Below, piece after piece: positions 1-5,838 of a stretch of 8,982 nt of DNA. Below the pieces are notes generated by a model. That model was not told where the DNA came from. It did not search any database and saw only the letters and a list, made by a program, of their open reading frames with translations. A program made the translations under genes and the position numbers. The stretch is from Bacteroidales bacterium (GTDB lineage Bacteria; Bacteroidota; Bacteroidia; Bacteroidales; Tenuifilaceae): contig DQHR01000197.1 in the NCBI GenBank assembly GCA_003531155.1, positions 18,655 to 27,636 of the forward strand, written 5' to 3'. Every line of letters begins with the position of its first letter. Position 1 is the first letter of the stretch.

Positions 1-1
1 T

Positions 2-220
2 AGTTGGTACGATTTTGCTTGTGAAATAATTAAACAGGCTGAAATTGATTGCAAAGTTGTTCCAATTGGAACTATTGACTACCCTCTCCCTGCAAAACGC
101 CCAATGTATAGCGTTTTCGACAAAAGTAAAATCCGTCAATATTACAATATTGAGATTCCTAATTGGAAGGACAGTCTTGAAAATTGTATTAAGATATTAA
201 AAACCGAAGGTTTCATTTAA
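2..220 (+). CDS. rmlD: dTDP-4-dehydrorhamnose reductase, C-terminal part (5'-truncated by window)
   Basis: Only the last 72 residues are in the window, beginning SWYDFACEII and ending in TEGFI before a TAA stop. The reading shows the typical RmlD C-terminus: a WYDFA helix start, then IPIGT-like and YPLPAKRPMYSVFDKSKI segments (Pro-x-x-Arg-Pro followed by a Leu/Phe-Asp-x-x-Lys), then a W-K-x-S-L-x-x-C-I helix. RmlD is a cytoplasmic NADPH-dependent short-chain dehydrogenase that reduces dTDP-4-keto-rhamnose to dTDP-L-rhamnose, the last step of the pathway. The catalytic Tyr-x-x-x-Lys and the Rossmann glycine motif lie upstream of the window and cannot be checked. The gene is 12 bases upstream of a sugar-phosphate mutase on the same strand, which fits a nucleotide-sugar unit. 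Another sugar-nucleotide reductase of the same family is possible but less likely. Confidence 0.85.
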   Translation, partial: SWYDFACEIIKQAEIDCKVVPIGTIDYPLPAKRPMYSVFDKSKIRQYYNIEIPNWKDSLENCIKILKTEGFI

Positions 221-232
221 AAATTCAAGGTT

Positions 233-1978
233 ATGAGCAACAATGATATCGAGCAGATTGTGCTTGAAAAAGCCCATCAATGGACTAAAGAGCCATTTGA
301 CAAGGTCACTAGAGATGAGGTTACAAAGTTGATTGAGAATGATAAGAAAGAACTAGTTGAGTCGTTCTACCGCGAATTGGAGTTTGGAACTGGCGGATTA
401 AGAGGGATTATGGGTGTTGGCACAAACCGCATGAATATTTATACTGTAGGAATGGCAACCCAAGGGCTTAGTAATTATATAAACAAGCAGTTTAAAGGGA
501 AGAAAGATATAAGTGTTGCCATTGCTTACGATTCGCGTAACAACAGCAAGCTATTTGCCGAAACTGCTGCAAATATTTTTTCTGCCAATAACATCAAAGT
601 AAACCTATTCGAATCGTTAAGACCGACCCCTGAGTTGAGTTTTACTATTCGCAATTTAAAGTGCCAGTGTGGCATTGTTATTACTGCTTCCCATAATCCC
701 AAGGAGTACAATGGTTATAAAGTGTATTGGGAAGATGGAGGTCAGATAGTTCCTCCACACGATAAAAACATCATCGCTGAAGTGCAGAGTATTAAAGATA
801 TTTCGGAGGTGAAGTCAGTTAGGAATCAGGATCTAATTAAAATTATTGGTAATGATATTGATGAGCGTTACCTCGATGTTCTAACAGCGCTTACATTATC
901 ACCTCAAATCAATAGAAAGCATAAGGATTTAAAACTTGTATACACCCCAATTCACGGGTCAGGCGTAAATCTTGTTCCAAGAGTTTTAAAAAGATTTGGG
1001 TTCGAAAATATTATCAGCATACCTGAGCAGAATGTTATTGATGGCAATTTTCCAACTGTTGTATCTCCTAATCCAGAGGAGTCGGCAGCTTTAAAGTTGG
1101 CTCTCGAAAAAGCTACCGAAATTGATGCCGATCTTATTATGGCAACCGATCCCGATGCCGATAGGGTTGGTATTGGCGTTAAGAACGATGAGGGAAAGTT
1201 TATCCTGTTAAATGGTAACCAAGCTGCATCTATTCTGATTTACTACATCCTTAAGATGTGGAAAGAAAAGGGTATGCTAGATGGTAATCAGTATATAGTT
1301 AAGACCATCGTTACAACAGATTTATTAGCAGATATTGCCCATAAATTCAAGGTTGATAGCTATGAGGTTTTAACAGGATTTAAATACATTGCTGAGAAGA
1401 TTAGAGAACTTGAGGGTAAAAGAACTTTTATTGCTGGGGGAGAGGAGAGCTATGGCTATTTAGTTGGCGAATCCATTCGCGATAAAGATGCAGTTATATC
1501 ATGTGCCATGTTTGCCGAAATATCAGCATGGGCAAAAGAAAATGGGAAAACTCTTTACCAATTATTACTCGAAATCTATCAGGAGTTTGGACTTTACAAA
1601 GAGTTTTTAAAATCGCTTACTCTTAAGGGAAAAGAGGGTGTTGAGGCGATTCAGGCAATGATGGTAAAATACAGAACGAACCCTCCAAAATTCATTGATG
1701 GTTCTCCAGTAAATTTATTCCATGATTATCTTAAGCAAGAAACATTAAACCTGCAAACAGGGAAAAAGACCGCTCTTAACTTACCAAAATCTGATGTTGT
1801 TCAGTTTATCTCAGCTGATGGAACCAAAGTTTCGGTTCGTCCATCGGGAACAGAGCCTAAAATTAAGTTTTACTTTGGGGTAAAAGGGAGTATGAAATCA
1901 ATATCTGATTATCCAAATGCATCAAAAGAAGTGGACGAAAAGATTGCCAGAATAATGAAGGAATTAGAGATTGCCTAG
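233..1978 (+). CDS. phosphoglucomutase/phosphomannomutase (alpha-D-phosphohexomutase family)
   Basis: This is a complete 581-residue cytoplasmic enzyme that interconverts hexose-6-phosphate and hexose-1-phosphate. All four active-site loops of the family are visible in order: the phosphoserine loop TASHNP at 151-156 (catalytic Ser153), the magnesium loop DPDADR at 306-311, the sugar-specificity loop GGEESYG at 402-408, and the phosphate-binding loop RPSGTEPK at 536-543. An N-terminal FGTGGLRG (51-58) and AYDSRNNS (98-105) are also typical. The length and the N-terminal helical extension match the long PGM2/PgcA-type branch rather than the shorter ManB or GlmM types. The GEESYG loop suits glucose phosphate as the main substrate, but mannose phosphate cannot be excluded. 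The ATG follows rmlD by 12 bases, so the two are probably co-transcribed. An AAGG sits only 2 bases before the ATG, too close to be a normal Shine-Dalgarno. Confidence 0.95.
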   Translation: MSNNDIEQIVLEKAHQWTKEPFDKVTRDEVTKLIENDKKELVESFYRELEFGTGGLRGIMGVGTNRMNIYTVGMATQGLSNYINKQFKGKKDISVAIAYDSRNNSKLFAETAANIFSANNIKVNLFESLRPTPELSFTIRNLKCQCGIVITASHNPKEYNGYKVYWEDGGQIVPPHDKNIIAEVQSIKDISEVKSVRNQDLIKIIGNDIDERYLDVLTALTLSPQINRKHKDLKLVYTPIHGSGVNLVPRVLKRFGFENIISIPEQNVIDGNFPTVVSPNPEESAALKLALEKATEIDADLIMATDPDADRVGIGVKNDEGKFILLNGNQAASILIYYILKMWKEKGMLDGNQYIVKTIVTTDLLADIAHKFKVDSYEVLTGFKYIAEKIRELEGKRTFIAGGEESYGYLVGESIRDKDAVISCAMFAEISAWAKENGKTLYQLLLEIYQEFGLYKEFLKSLTLKGKEGVEAIQAMMVKYRTNPPKFIDGSPVNLFHDYLKQETLNLQTGKKTALNLPKSDVVQFISADGTKVSVRPSGTEPKIKFYFGVKGSMKSISDYPNASKEVDEKIARIMKELEIA

Positions 1979-2013
1979 ATGATAGTTGTTTGTTAATCGT
2001 AAAAAATCCAAAA

Positions 2014-2430
2014 ATGAAATCGTATCGCAAGGAGCTTTGGTTCGAGACTAAAAACCGTCGTGAACTAATCAATATTACTCGTAATGTGCAGGTTTGTGTT
2101 GCCGAAAGTGGCATTAAGGAAGGATTGGTATTGGTTAATGCAATGCACATTACTTCAAGCGTTTTCATTAACGATGACGAGAGCGGTTTGCATCACGATT
2201 ATGAAGTTTGGCTCGAGAAACTTGCACCAGAGAAACCCCACTCACAATACAAGCACAATGGTTTTGAGGATAATGCCGATGCCCACTTGAAGCGAACCAT
2301 TATGGGGCGCGAGGTAGTTGTTGCTCTTACTCAAGGTGAACTCGACTTTGGCCCTTGGGAGCAGATTTTTTATGGAGAATTTGATGGAAAAAGAAGAAAA
2401 AGAGTGCTTGTAAAAATCATTGGCGAATAA
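2014..2430 (+). CDS. YjbQ family protein (UPF0047; secondary thiamine-phosphate synthase-like)
   Basis: This is a small complete cytoplasmic protein of 138 residues, the usual length for the family. The conserved core is easy to see: MHITSSVFIN at 44-53 (family HTTAAI region), LHHDYEVWLEKLAP at 59-71, the HNGFEDNADAHLK histidine/aspartate cluster at 81-93, and the G-rich end GREVVVALTQGELDFGPW at 98-115 followed by EQIFYGEFDG. Some homologues, including E. coli YjbQ, have weak thiamine-phosphate synthase activity; the true physiological role is unclear, so the name is only a family label. The start chosen is the ATG. An in-frame TTG at 1990 would add eight poorly conserved-looking residues. 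The gene follows the mutase by 35 bases without a visible terminator or promoter and is probably read from the same transcript, although no functional link to sugar metabolism is evident. Confidence 0.9.
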   Translation: MKSYRKELWFETKNRRELINITRNVQVCVAESGIKEGLVLVNAMHITSSVFINDDESGLHHDYEVWLEKLAPEKPHSQYKHNGFEDNADAHLKRTIMGREVVVALTQGELDFGPWEQIFYGEFDGKRRKRVLVKIIGE

Positions 2431-2449
2431 TATATTTAATGTCTTAATA

Positions 2450-2484
2450 TTTAGCAAAATACATTTGTTTTATACATACGTTTG
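2450..2484 (+). promoter_or_regulatory. candidate Bacteroidota-type promoter for the FadL-like gene
   Basis: TACGTTTG at 2477-2484 matches the -7 consensus TAnnTTTG exactly. A weak -33 element (TTTA at 2450-2453) lies 23 bases upstream. Transcription would begin near 2491, giving a leader of about 177 bases before the ATG at 2668. In sequence this AT-rich, one match can arise by chance, so support is moderate to weak. Confidence 0.35.
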
Positions 2485-2524
2485 AAATTCGATTTTTATA
2501 TTATATTTTGATATACCAATTCCT

Positions 2525-2551
2525 ATTTTATATAATTTCACAATATAAAAT
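2525..2551. repeat. perfect 9-bp inverted repeat in FadL-like gene leader
   Basis: ATTTTATAT (2525-2533) and ATATAAAAT (2543-2551) are exact reverse complements, separated by a 9-base loop. The stem is entirely A/T, so it would be weak as an RNA hairpin and is as likely to be a protein-binding dyad or chance. It lies between the candidate promoter and the start codon of the outer-membrane protein gene. Confidence 0.5.
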
Positions 2552-2610
2552 TTAGAGATCCTCTTCTCTTTATTTTTTATTCATAATCCAATTCTTAATA
2601 ATTCCTTTTA

Positions 2611-2631
2611 ATGTATTGCTATGCAATATGT
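2611..2631. repeat. hairpin-forming inverted repeat 37 bases before the FadL-like start codon
   Basis: TATTGC (2614-2619) and GCAATA (2623-2628) pair perfectly around a 3-base loop. In RNA the stem extends outward by two G-U wobbles and an A-U pair to cover 2611-2631. It ends 36 bases before the ATG at 2668. It has no following T tract, so it is not an intrinsic terminator. It could be a leader hairpin or an operator; the sequence alone does not say which. Confidence 0.5.
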
Positions 2632-2667
2632 TATTTGAATTTATTAATAGTATTAACTAAAAATTTC

Positions 2668-3966
2668 ATGAAAATGAAAAGACTTATTTCTTGCTTTACT
2701 TTACTATTTGCTTTGATTTTTCCATTCGTTGCCAATGCGCAAATGGATAACCTTGCCAATATGAGCGCTAAGTGGATCCGCTTAAATGCTCGTAATGCTG
2801 CCTTTGATGGTGCTGATATTGTAAATTATAATCCTGCTGGATTGGTTAAGTTGGATGATGGTTTGCATTTTAGCCTTAATAACCAAACGCTATTTCGTAG
2901 TCCTGAGCATAAATATATGCTGAATCCATATATGACTAGTGTAAAAGAAGGTAAGCAGGATGGCGTTGATGCTTTCCTGCCTTCCTTCTATGTTGCGTAT
3001 AAAAAAGGGAAATGGGCATTATCTACCGGTGCATACATTACTGGAGGCGGCGCTTCTGCTGATTATCCAAGTGGTTCAGTTAACACAGCTATGATTGGCT
3101 ATCAAATGTTAGGTACAATTGGTCCAATGGGTTATTCTAATTTCGATAATCAATCGCTTAAGGCTTCTTCATATTACTTGGCAATACCTCTTGGGTTCTC
3201 TTATGCCATTGCTGAAAAGCTCTCAGCATCGATTGGTGGACGTTACATTATTGCAAATAATCACACAAAAGCAAGTATGGTTTTCCATGGAGTTTCACCT
3301 GATTATTTAATGTCGGTTGATTATAAAAATGAAGCAAGGGGCTTTGGTGGAATTATTGGATTAAACTATACCTTTTCAGACAAGCTTAATGTTGCAGTTC
3401 ATTACGAAACTAAAGTTAAACTTGAGTTTGAGTCAAGCGATAATAAAGGAACATATAAGGCTCTTGCTCCTGATGGAACAAAATCTGATAGAGATTTGCC
3501 AGCCGCTTTATATGCTGGGATTGCTTACAAGGTAACCGAAAAATTTGCTGCTGCTTTTGATTTTAACTATTACTTCCAGAGTAAAGCTAATTGGGGTGAA
3601 ACATCAGGAGGTAAAGATCTTTCTAAAGAAGCAGGCGACTGCTACCACCTAGCACTTGGGTTAAGCTATCAGATTATGCCTAAATTACAGCTAAGTGCAG
3701 GTTGTAAGTATATTCACTTTGGGTATTCCGATCAAGAGCTTTACTACACTCAATTAGGTGCATACGAGACTGTAAAGTATGATAACTTTAATATTGGCAT
3801 TGGTGCTGGTTACAAAGTAACCGATAAAGTTCAAATTGATTTAGGAATTGGTCGTACTTTTTGGAAAGATAAGAGCATAAAAGCGATTACTTGGCCAACA
3901 CGGCCTGAGGTTGATATCACAAATAAAGCTTATGTTGTTGCTTTAGGCGTTGATGTATCGTTTTAA
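2668..3966 (+). CDS. outer-membrane transport protein, OmpP1/FadL/TodX family
   Basis: This is a 432-residue outer-membrane beta-barrel protein; E. coli FadL is of similar size. The start MKMKRL gives a clean Sec signal peptide: basic MKMKR, hydrophobic core to about residue 20, and an ANA or NAQ cleavage site near 24-25. An upstream in-frame ATG at 2611 would bury the signal and is rejected. The mature N-terminus carries ARNAAFDGAD...NYNPAGL (NPAGL at 55-59), the hallmark of FadL-type proteins, where an N-terminal plug sits in a 14-strand barrel. The rest alternates short amphipathic strands, and the protein ends VALGVDVSF with the terminal Phe expected of a BamA-recognised barrel. Family members take long-chain fatty acids or other hydrophobic compounds across the outer membrane; the substrate here is unknown. 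The gene appears to be monocistronic, with its own leader and a terminator 20 bases downstream. Confidence 0.88.
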   Translation: MKMKRLISCFTLLFALIFPFVANAQMDNLANMSAKWIRLNARNAAFDGADIVNYNPAGLVKLDDGLHFSLNNQTLFRSPEHKYMLNPYMTSVKEGKQDGVDAFLPSFYVAYKKGKWALSTGAYITGGGASADYPSGSVNTAMIGYQMLGTIGPMGYSNFDNQSLKASSYYLAIPLGFSYAIAEKLSASIGGRYIIANNHTKASMVFHGVSPDYLMSVDYKNEARGFGGIIGLNYTFSDKLNVAVHYETKVKLEFESSDNKGTYKALAPDGTKSDRDLPAALYAGIAYKVTEKFAAAFDFNYYFQSKANWGETSGGKDLSKEAGDCYHLALGLSYQIMPKLQLSAGCKYIHFGYSDQELYYTQLGAYETVKYDNFNIGIGAGYKVTDKVQIDLGIGRTFWKDKSIKAITWPTRPEVDITNKAYVVALGVDVSF

Positions 3967-3985
3967 TTCGAATCATAAATAGATT

Positions 3986-4017
3986 AAAAAACCATCCTTT
4001 TTTGGGGATGGTTTTTT
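3986..4017. terminator. bidirectional intrinsic terminator between convergent genes
   Basis: AAAAAACCATCC (3986-3997) pairs perfectly with GGATGGTTTTTT (4006-4017) around an 8-base loop. The six GC-containing core pairs are flanked by A6 on one side and T6 on the other, so transcripts from either strand end in a hairpin plus a U tract. It lies 19 bases past the stop of the FadL-like gene and 19 bases past the stop of the opposing lipoprotein gene, which is the symmetric placement expected of a shared terminator. Confidence 0.92.
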
Positions 4018-4036
4018 GTTTGTATTAGAGAAAGAT

Positions 4037-5026
4037 TTATTTGGAAGTTCCATCCCAGCCAACTATACGGGCTAGAATCCACCACATAGCGTATGCTTTT
4101 CGGTTTGCTGTAATATGCTGAGTATTATGTTCGCCATAAGCAACACTACCATCAGGGTCTTTGTTCTCGTACCAACTTGAATGAGTATTTTGCCAATCGC
4201 TATAAAAATTGCCTCCATATTTGGTAGAGTTTCCATCATCACCAGCATCATCCCAATAGTTATCGCTCATATCGTGGGTATCGATTGAGTAGTAATCCAG
4301 GCACAGCTGATGGTTTTGGTTGCAAAAGTTAATAATAAGATCTGCTTGATTCTTCGGGTTTCCTGTACCAATATTATCGATTTCTGCATGACCTGTTAAA
4401 AATACGAAGTATACAGGTTGAGCTCTTTTACCTGCTCCTGTTCCAATTTTACTCCCGTTTTTGCCATATTCATTAATTAGAATCTGCATGCCATCTAAAT
4501 AATTAGCGGTAACTGAATGCCCAATGATGCTGCACCACGACCATACAATAACATTTATTCGGGCATTATCGGGATCATCAAGATAATTGCGAGTTGCTTG
4601 AATAAAAGCTCGCTCATTTCGACTCAAATCCGAAGCATCATCACCATTAGCCGCATAGTTTTGGATTGCATAATCGTTGAAATCGAGTTTATTTGTTGTC
4701 GGATTTTCATTCGTTATTCCAAACAGCACATTATCACCTGTTTTGTAATCCTTCAACCCAAACAAGCCGCGAGTAATATGCGTTCCGTGCGAAGTGTGTT
4801 GGTATGCTATGTGTAATAGATTGCGAGCCGAATCAATATATTTTTGAGGGATATCTCTTAGAATTCCTTCTTTAGCAACTGCATAGTCAGCAATGTAAGG
4901 CCCATTAACAATTGAGCCATCTAGTTTTACATCTATTGTTGGTGGATCTTGGCTTTCTTTTTTGCATTGACTAAAAAGTATAGCAAATGCAAACAGTATT
5001 AAAACAAATGTCGTTAACTTTTTCAT
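4037..5026 (-). CDS. secreted lipoprotein of unknown function with conserved-looking His/Asp/Trp motifs
   Basis: This is a 329-residue predicted lipoprotein. The start MKKLTTF gives a short signal with lipobox FSQC; Cys21 would be lipidated, followed by the charged stretch KKES. An in-frame upstream start at 5080 would add 18 residues before the signal and is rejected. The mature part has dense motifs that look catalytic or metal-binding: AYQHTSHGTH at 74-83, VWSWCSIIGH at 161-170, FLTGHAEID at 209-217, YYSIDTHDMSD at 245-255, and a C-terminal HNTQHITANRKAYAMWW at 300-316. From memory this pattern recurs in uncharacterised secreted proteins of Bacteroidota and some Deltaproteobacteria. The alternation of strands ending in short His/Asp motifs faintly resembles SGNH-type hydrolases, but no canonical GDS block is present, so no activity is assigned. 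It lies 67 bases downstream of another lipoprotein gene on the same strand and ends at the shared terminator. Confidence 0.8.
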   Translation of the reverse strand: MKKLTTFVLILFAFAILFSQCKKESQDPPTIDVKLDGSIVNGPYIADYAVAKEGILRDIPQKYIDSARNLLHIAYQHTSHGTHITRGLFGLKDYKTGDNVLFGITNENPTTNKLDFNDYAIQNYAANGDDASDLSRNERAFIQATRNYLDDPDNARINVIVWSWCSIIGHSVTANYLDGMQILINEYGKNGSKIGTGAGKRAQPVYFVFLTGHAEIDNIGTGNPKNQADLIINFCNQNHQLCLDYYSIDTHDMSDNYWDDAGDDGNSTKYGGNFYSDWQNTHSSWYENKDPDGSVAYGEHNTQHITANRKAYAMWWILARIVGWDGTSK

Positions 5027-5093
5027 TTTGAATAAATTTGGTTTATATCTCGAAGATACCAATAAAACGATAAAAACCATATAACATTATGTG

Positions 5094-5768
5094 CTAAATC
5101 TTAATATACCCTATATCTATTTTTCGTATCCGGAGAATTTTCTTCAATTCACGCTTTGTAGGGTTTATCCGATATTCAACTACCTTATCGGCAGTATCTT
5201 TTATAGCTGTAACCTTGATAATACTACCGAAATTTTCAACATCTTTTGAGTTGATCAAATCTGAAAAATCGAGCCCTAAATTGTTCTTTTTCAAAGTTTT
5301 TACAAGCCAGTAACCATCTTTTGTTTTGAAGTTAAGGAGGCAGTAGTCCTTGAATGTTCGTACTATTTGGCTGTCAGAAACCTCAAAAAGGGTTTCATAC
5401 CCTTTAAACATAACTCTTGTAGAGTCTTTTATTACTTTGATACTTATGGTTAATGTTTTTGAGTTTTGATCATGTAAAAACTGATCTTTCATTACAATAA
5501 CAGTATCTTTTTTAATTGAAACTTTAAGCTCTTTCTCAAGGCTATCTCGATGCATATATTCATTGCTTTTCCATAATTTATTAATAGATATGGAATCAAT
5601 AATAATTAATGTGCTATCCTTTAATGCTTTGTATCTACCATAATAAGTTTTTGGGATGTATTTAAGATTTTTACCTCCAAGGGGCTGAGGGTTCTCAAAT
5701 TTTACATCGGTGCCACAGGTTGTAAATATGAATAGGAGAGTAAGAAGAAGTATAATCCTCGGTTTCAT
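5094..5768 (-). CDS. small predicted lipoprotein, function unknown
   Basis: This is a 224-residue protein with no recognised family. MKPRIILLLTLLFIFTTC is a lipoprotein-type signal peptide with Cys18 as the likely lipid anchor; Phe at -3 is not the classical Leu but is tolerated in Bacteroidota. The mature part is rich in Lys, Asp and Ile and consists of short beta-strand-like segments broken by K-D-T or K-D-S turns (about 50-55, 87-92, 114-117, 190-193). A DGYWLVKTL strand at 151-159 recalls the core of small periplasmic beta-sheet proteins, and the C-terminus is strongly basic. It is probably membrane-anchored and periplasmic or surface-exposed. It lies 70 bases downstream of the helicase gene and 67 bases upstream of the larger lipoprotein gene, with no terminator between them. 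A palindrome overlaps its start codon. Confidence 0.75.
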   Translation of the reverse strand: MKPRIILLLTLLFIFTTCGTDVKFENPQPLGGKNLKYIPKTYYGRYKALKDSTLIIIDSISINKLWKSNEYMHRDSLEKELKVSIKKDTVIVMKDQFLHDQNSKTLTISIKVIKDSTRVMFKGYETLFEVSDSQIVRTFKDYCLLNFKTKDGYWLVKTLKKNNLGLDFSDLINSKDVENFGSIIKVTAIKDTADKVVEYRINPTKRELKKILRIRKIDIGYIKI

Positions 5769-5795
5769 AGTTATATCATTTGATATAAAGCTATG
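5766..5795. repeat. interrupted palindrome covering the start of the small lipoprotein gene
   Basis: TTATATCATTTGATATAA at 5771-5788 is an inverted repeat with perfect 8-base arms around TT. It is flanked by CATAG (5766-5770) and CTATG (5791-5795), which extend the symmetry to 13 base pairs with a two-base bulge (5789-5790). Read on the minus strand, the outer right arm contains the ATG of the lipoprotein gene (5766-5768). The site could be an operator for a dimeric regulator or a hairpin hiding the start codon in a read-through transcript. Confidence 0.7.
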
Positions 5796-5816
5796 GTAAA
5801 GAGTTCAATTTGTCAA
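5786..5816 (-). promoter_or_regulatory. candidate promoter of the small lipoprotein gene
   Basis: On the minus strand, TTG (5816-5814) is followed after 20 bases by TAGCTTTA (5793-5786), which matches the Bacteroidota -7 consensus TAnnTTTG at all but the last base. The predicted start would fall near 5779, about 11 bases before the ATG. The -7 element lies inside the palindrome at 5766-5795, so a protein bound there would block transcription. Confidence 0.4.
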
Positions 5817-5838
5817 GAAAAGAGATAGAAAAGAAGTG

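Noticed and set aside
526..711. Minus-strand open frame inside the phosphohexomutase gene
   Set aside because: It is antisense to the region encoding the TASHNP active-site loop and has no features of its own.
1863..2457. Minus-strand and shifted-frame open reading frames across the YjbQ-family gene
   Set aside because: They overlap a conserved gene and have unnatural composition; no independent support is visible.
4517..4816. Plus-strand open frame of about 99 codons inside the larger lipoprotein gene
   Set aside because: It is antisense to a gene with a clear lipoprotein signal and a downstream terminator. It has no promoter and no recognisable protein motif.
5027..5093. Promoter for the larger lipoprotein gene
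   Set aside because: The best -7-like site (TATCTTCG on the minus strand) has one mismatch and lacks a -33 element at the right distance. The gene is more simply read from upstream.
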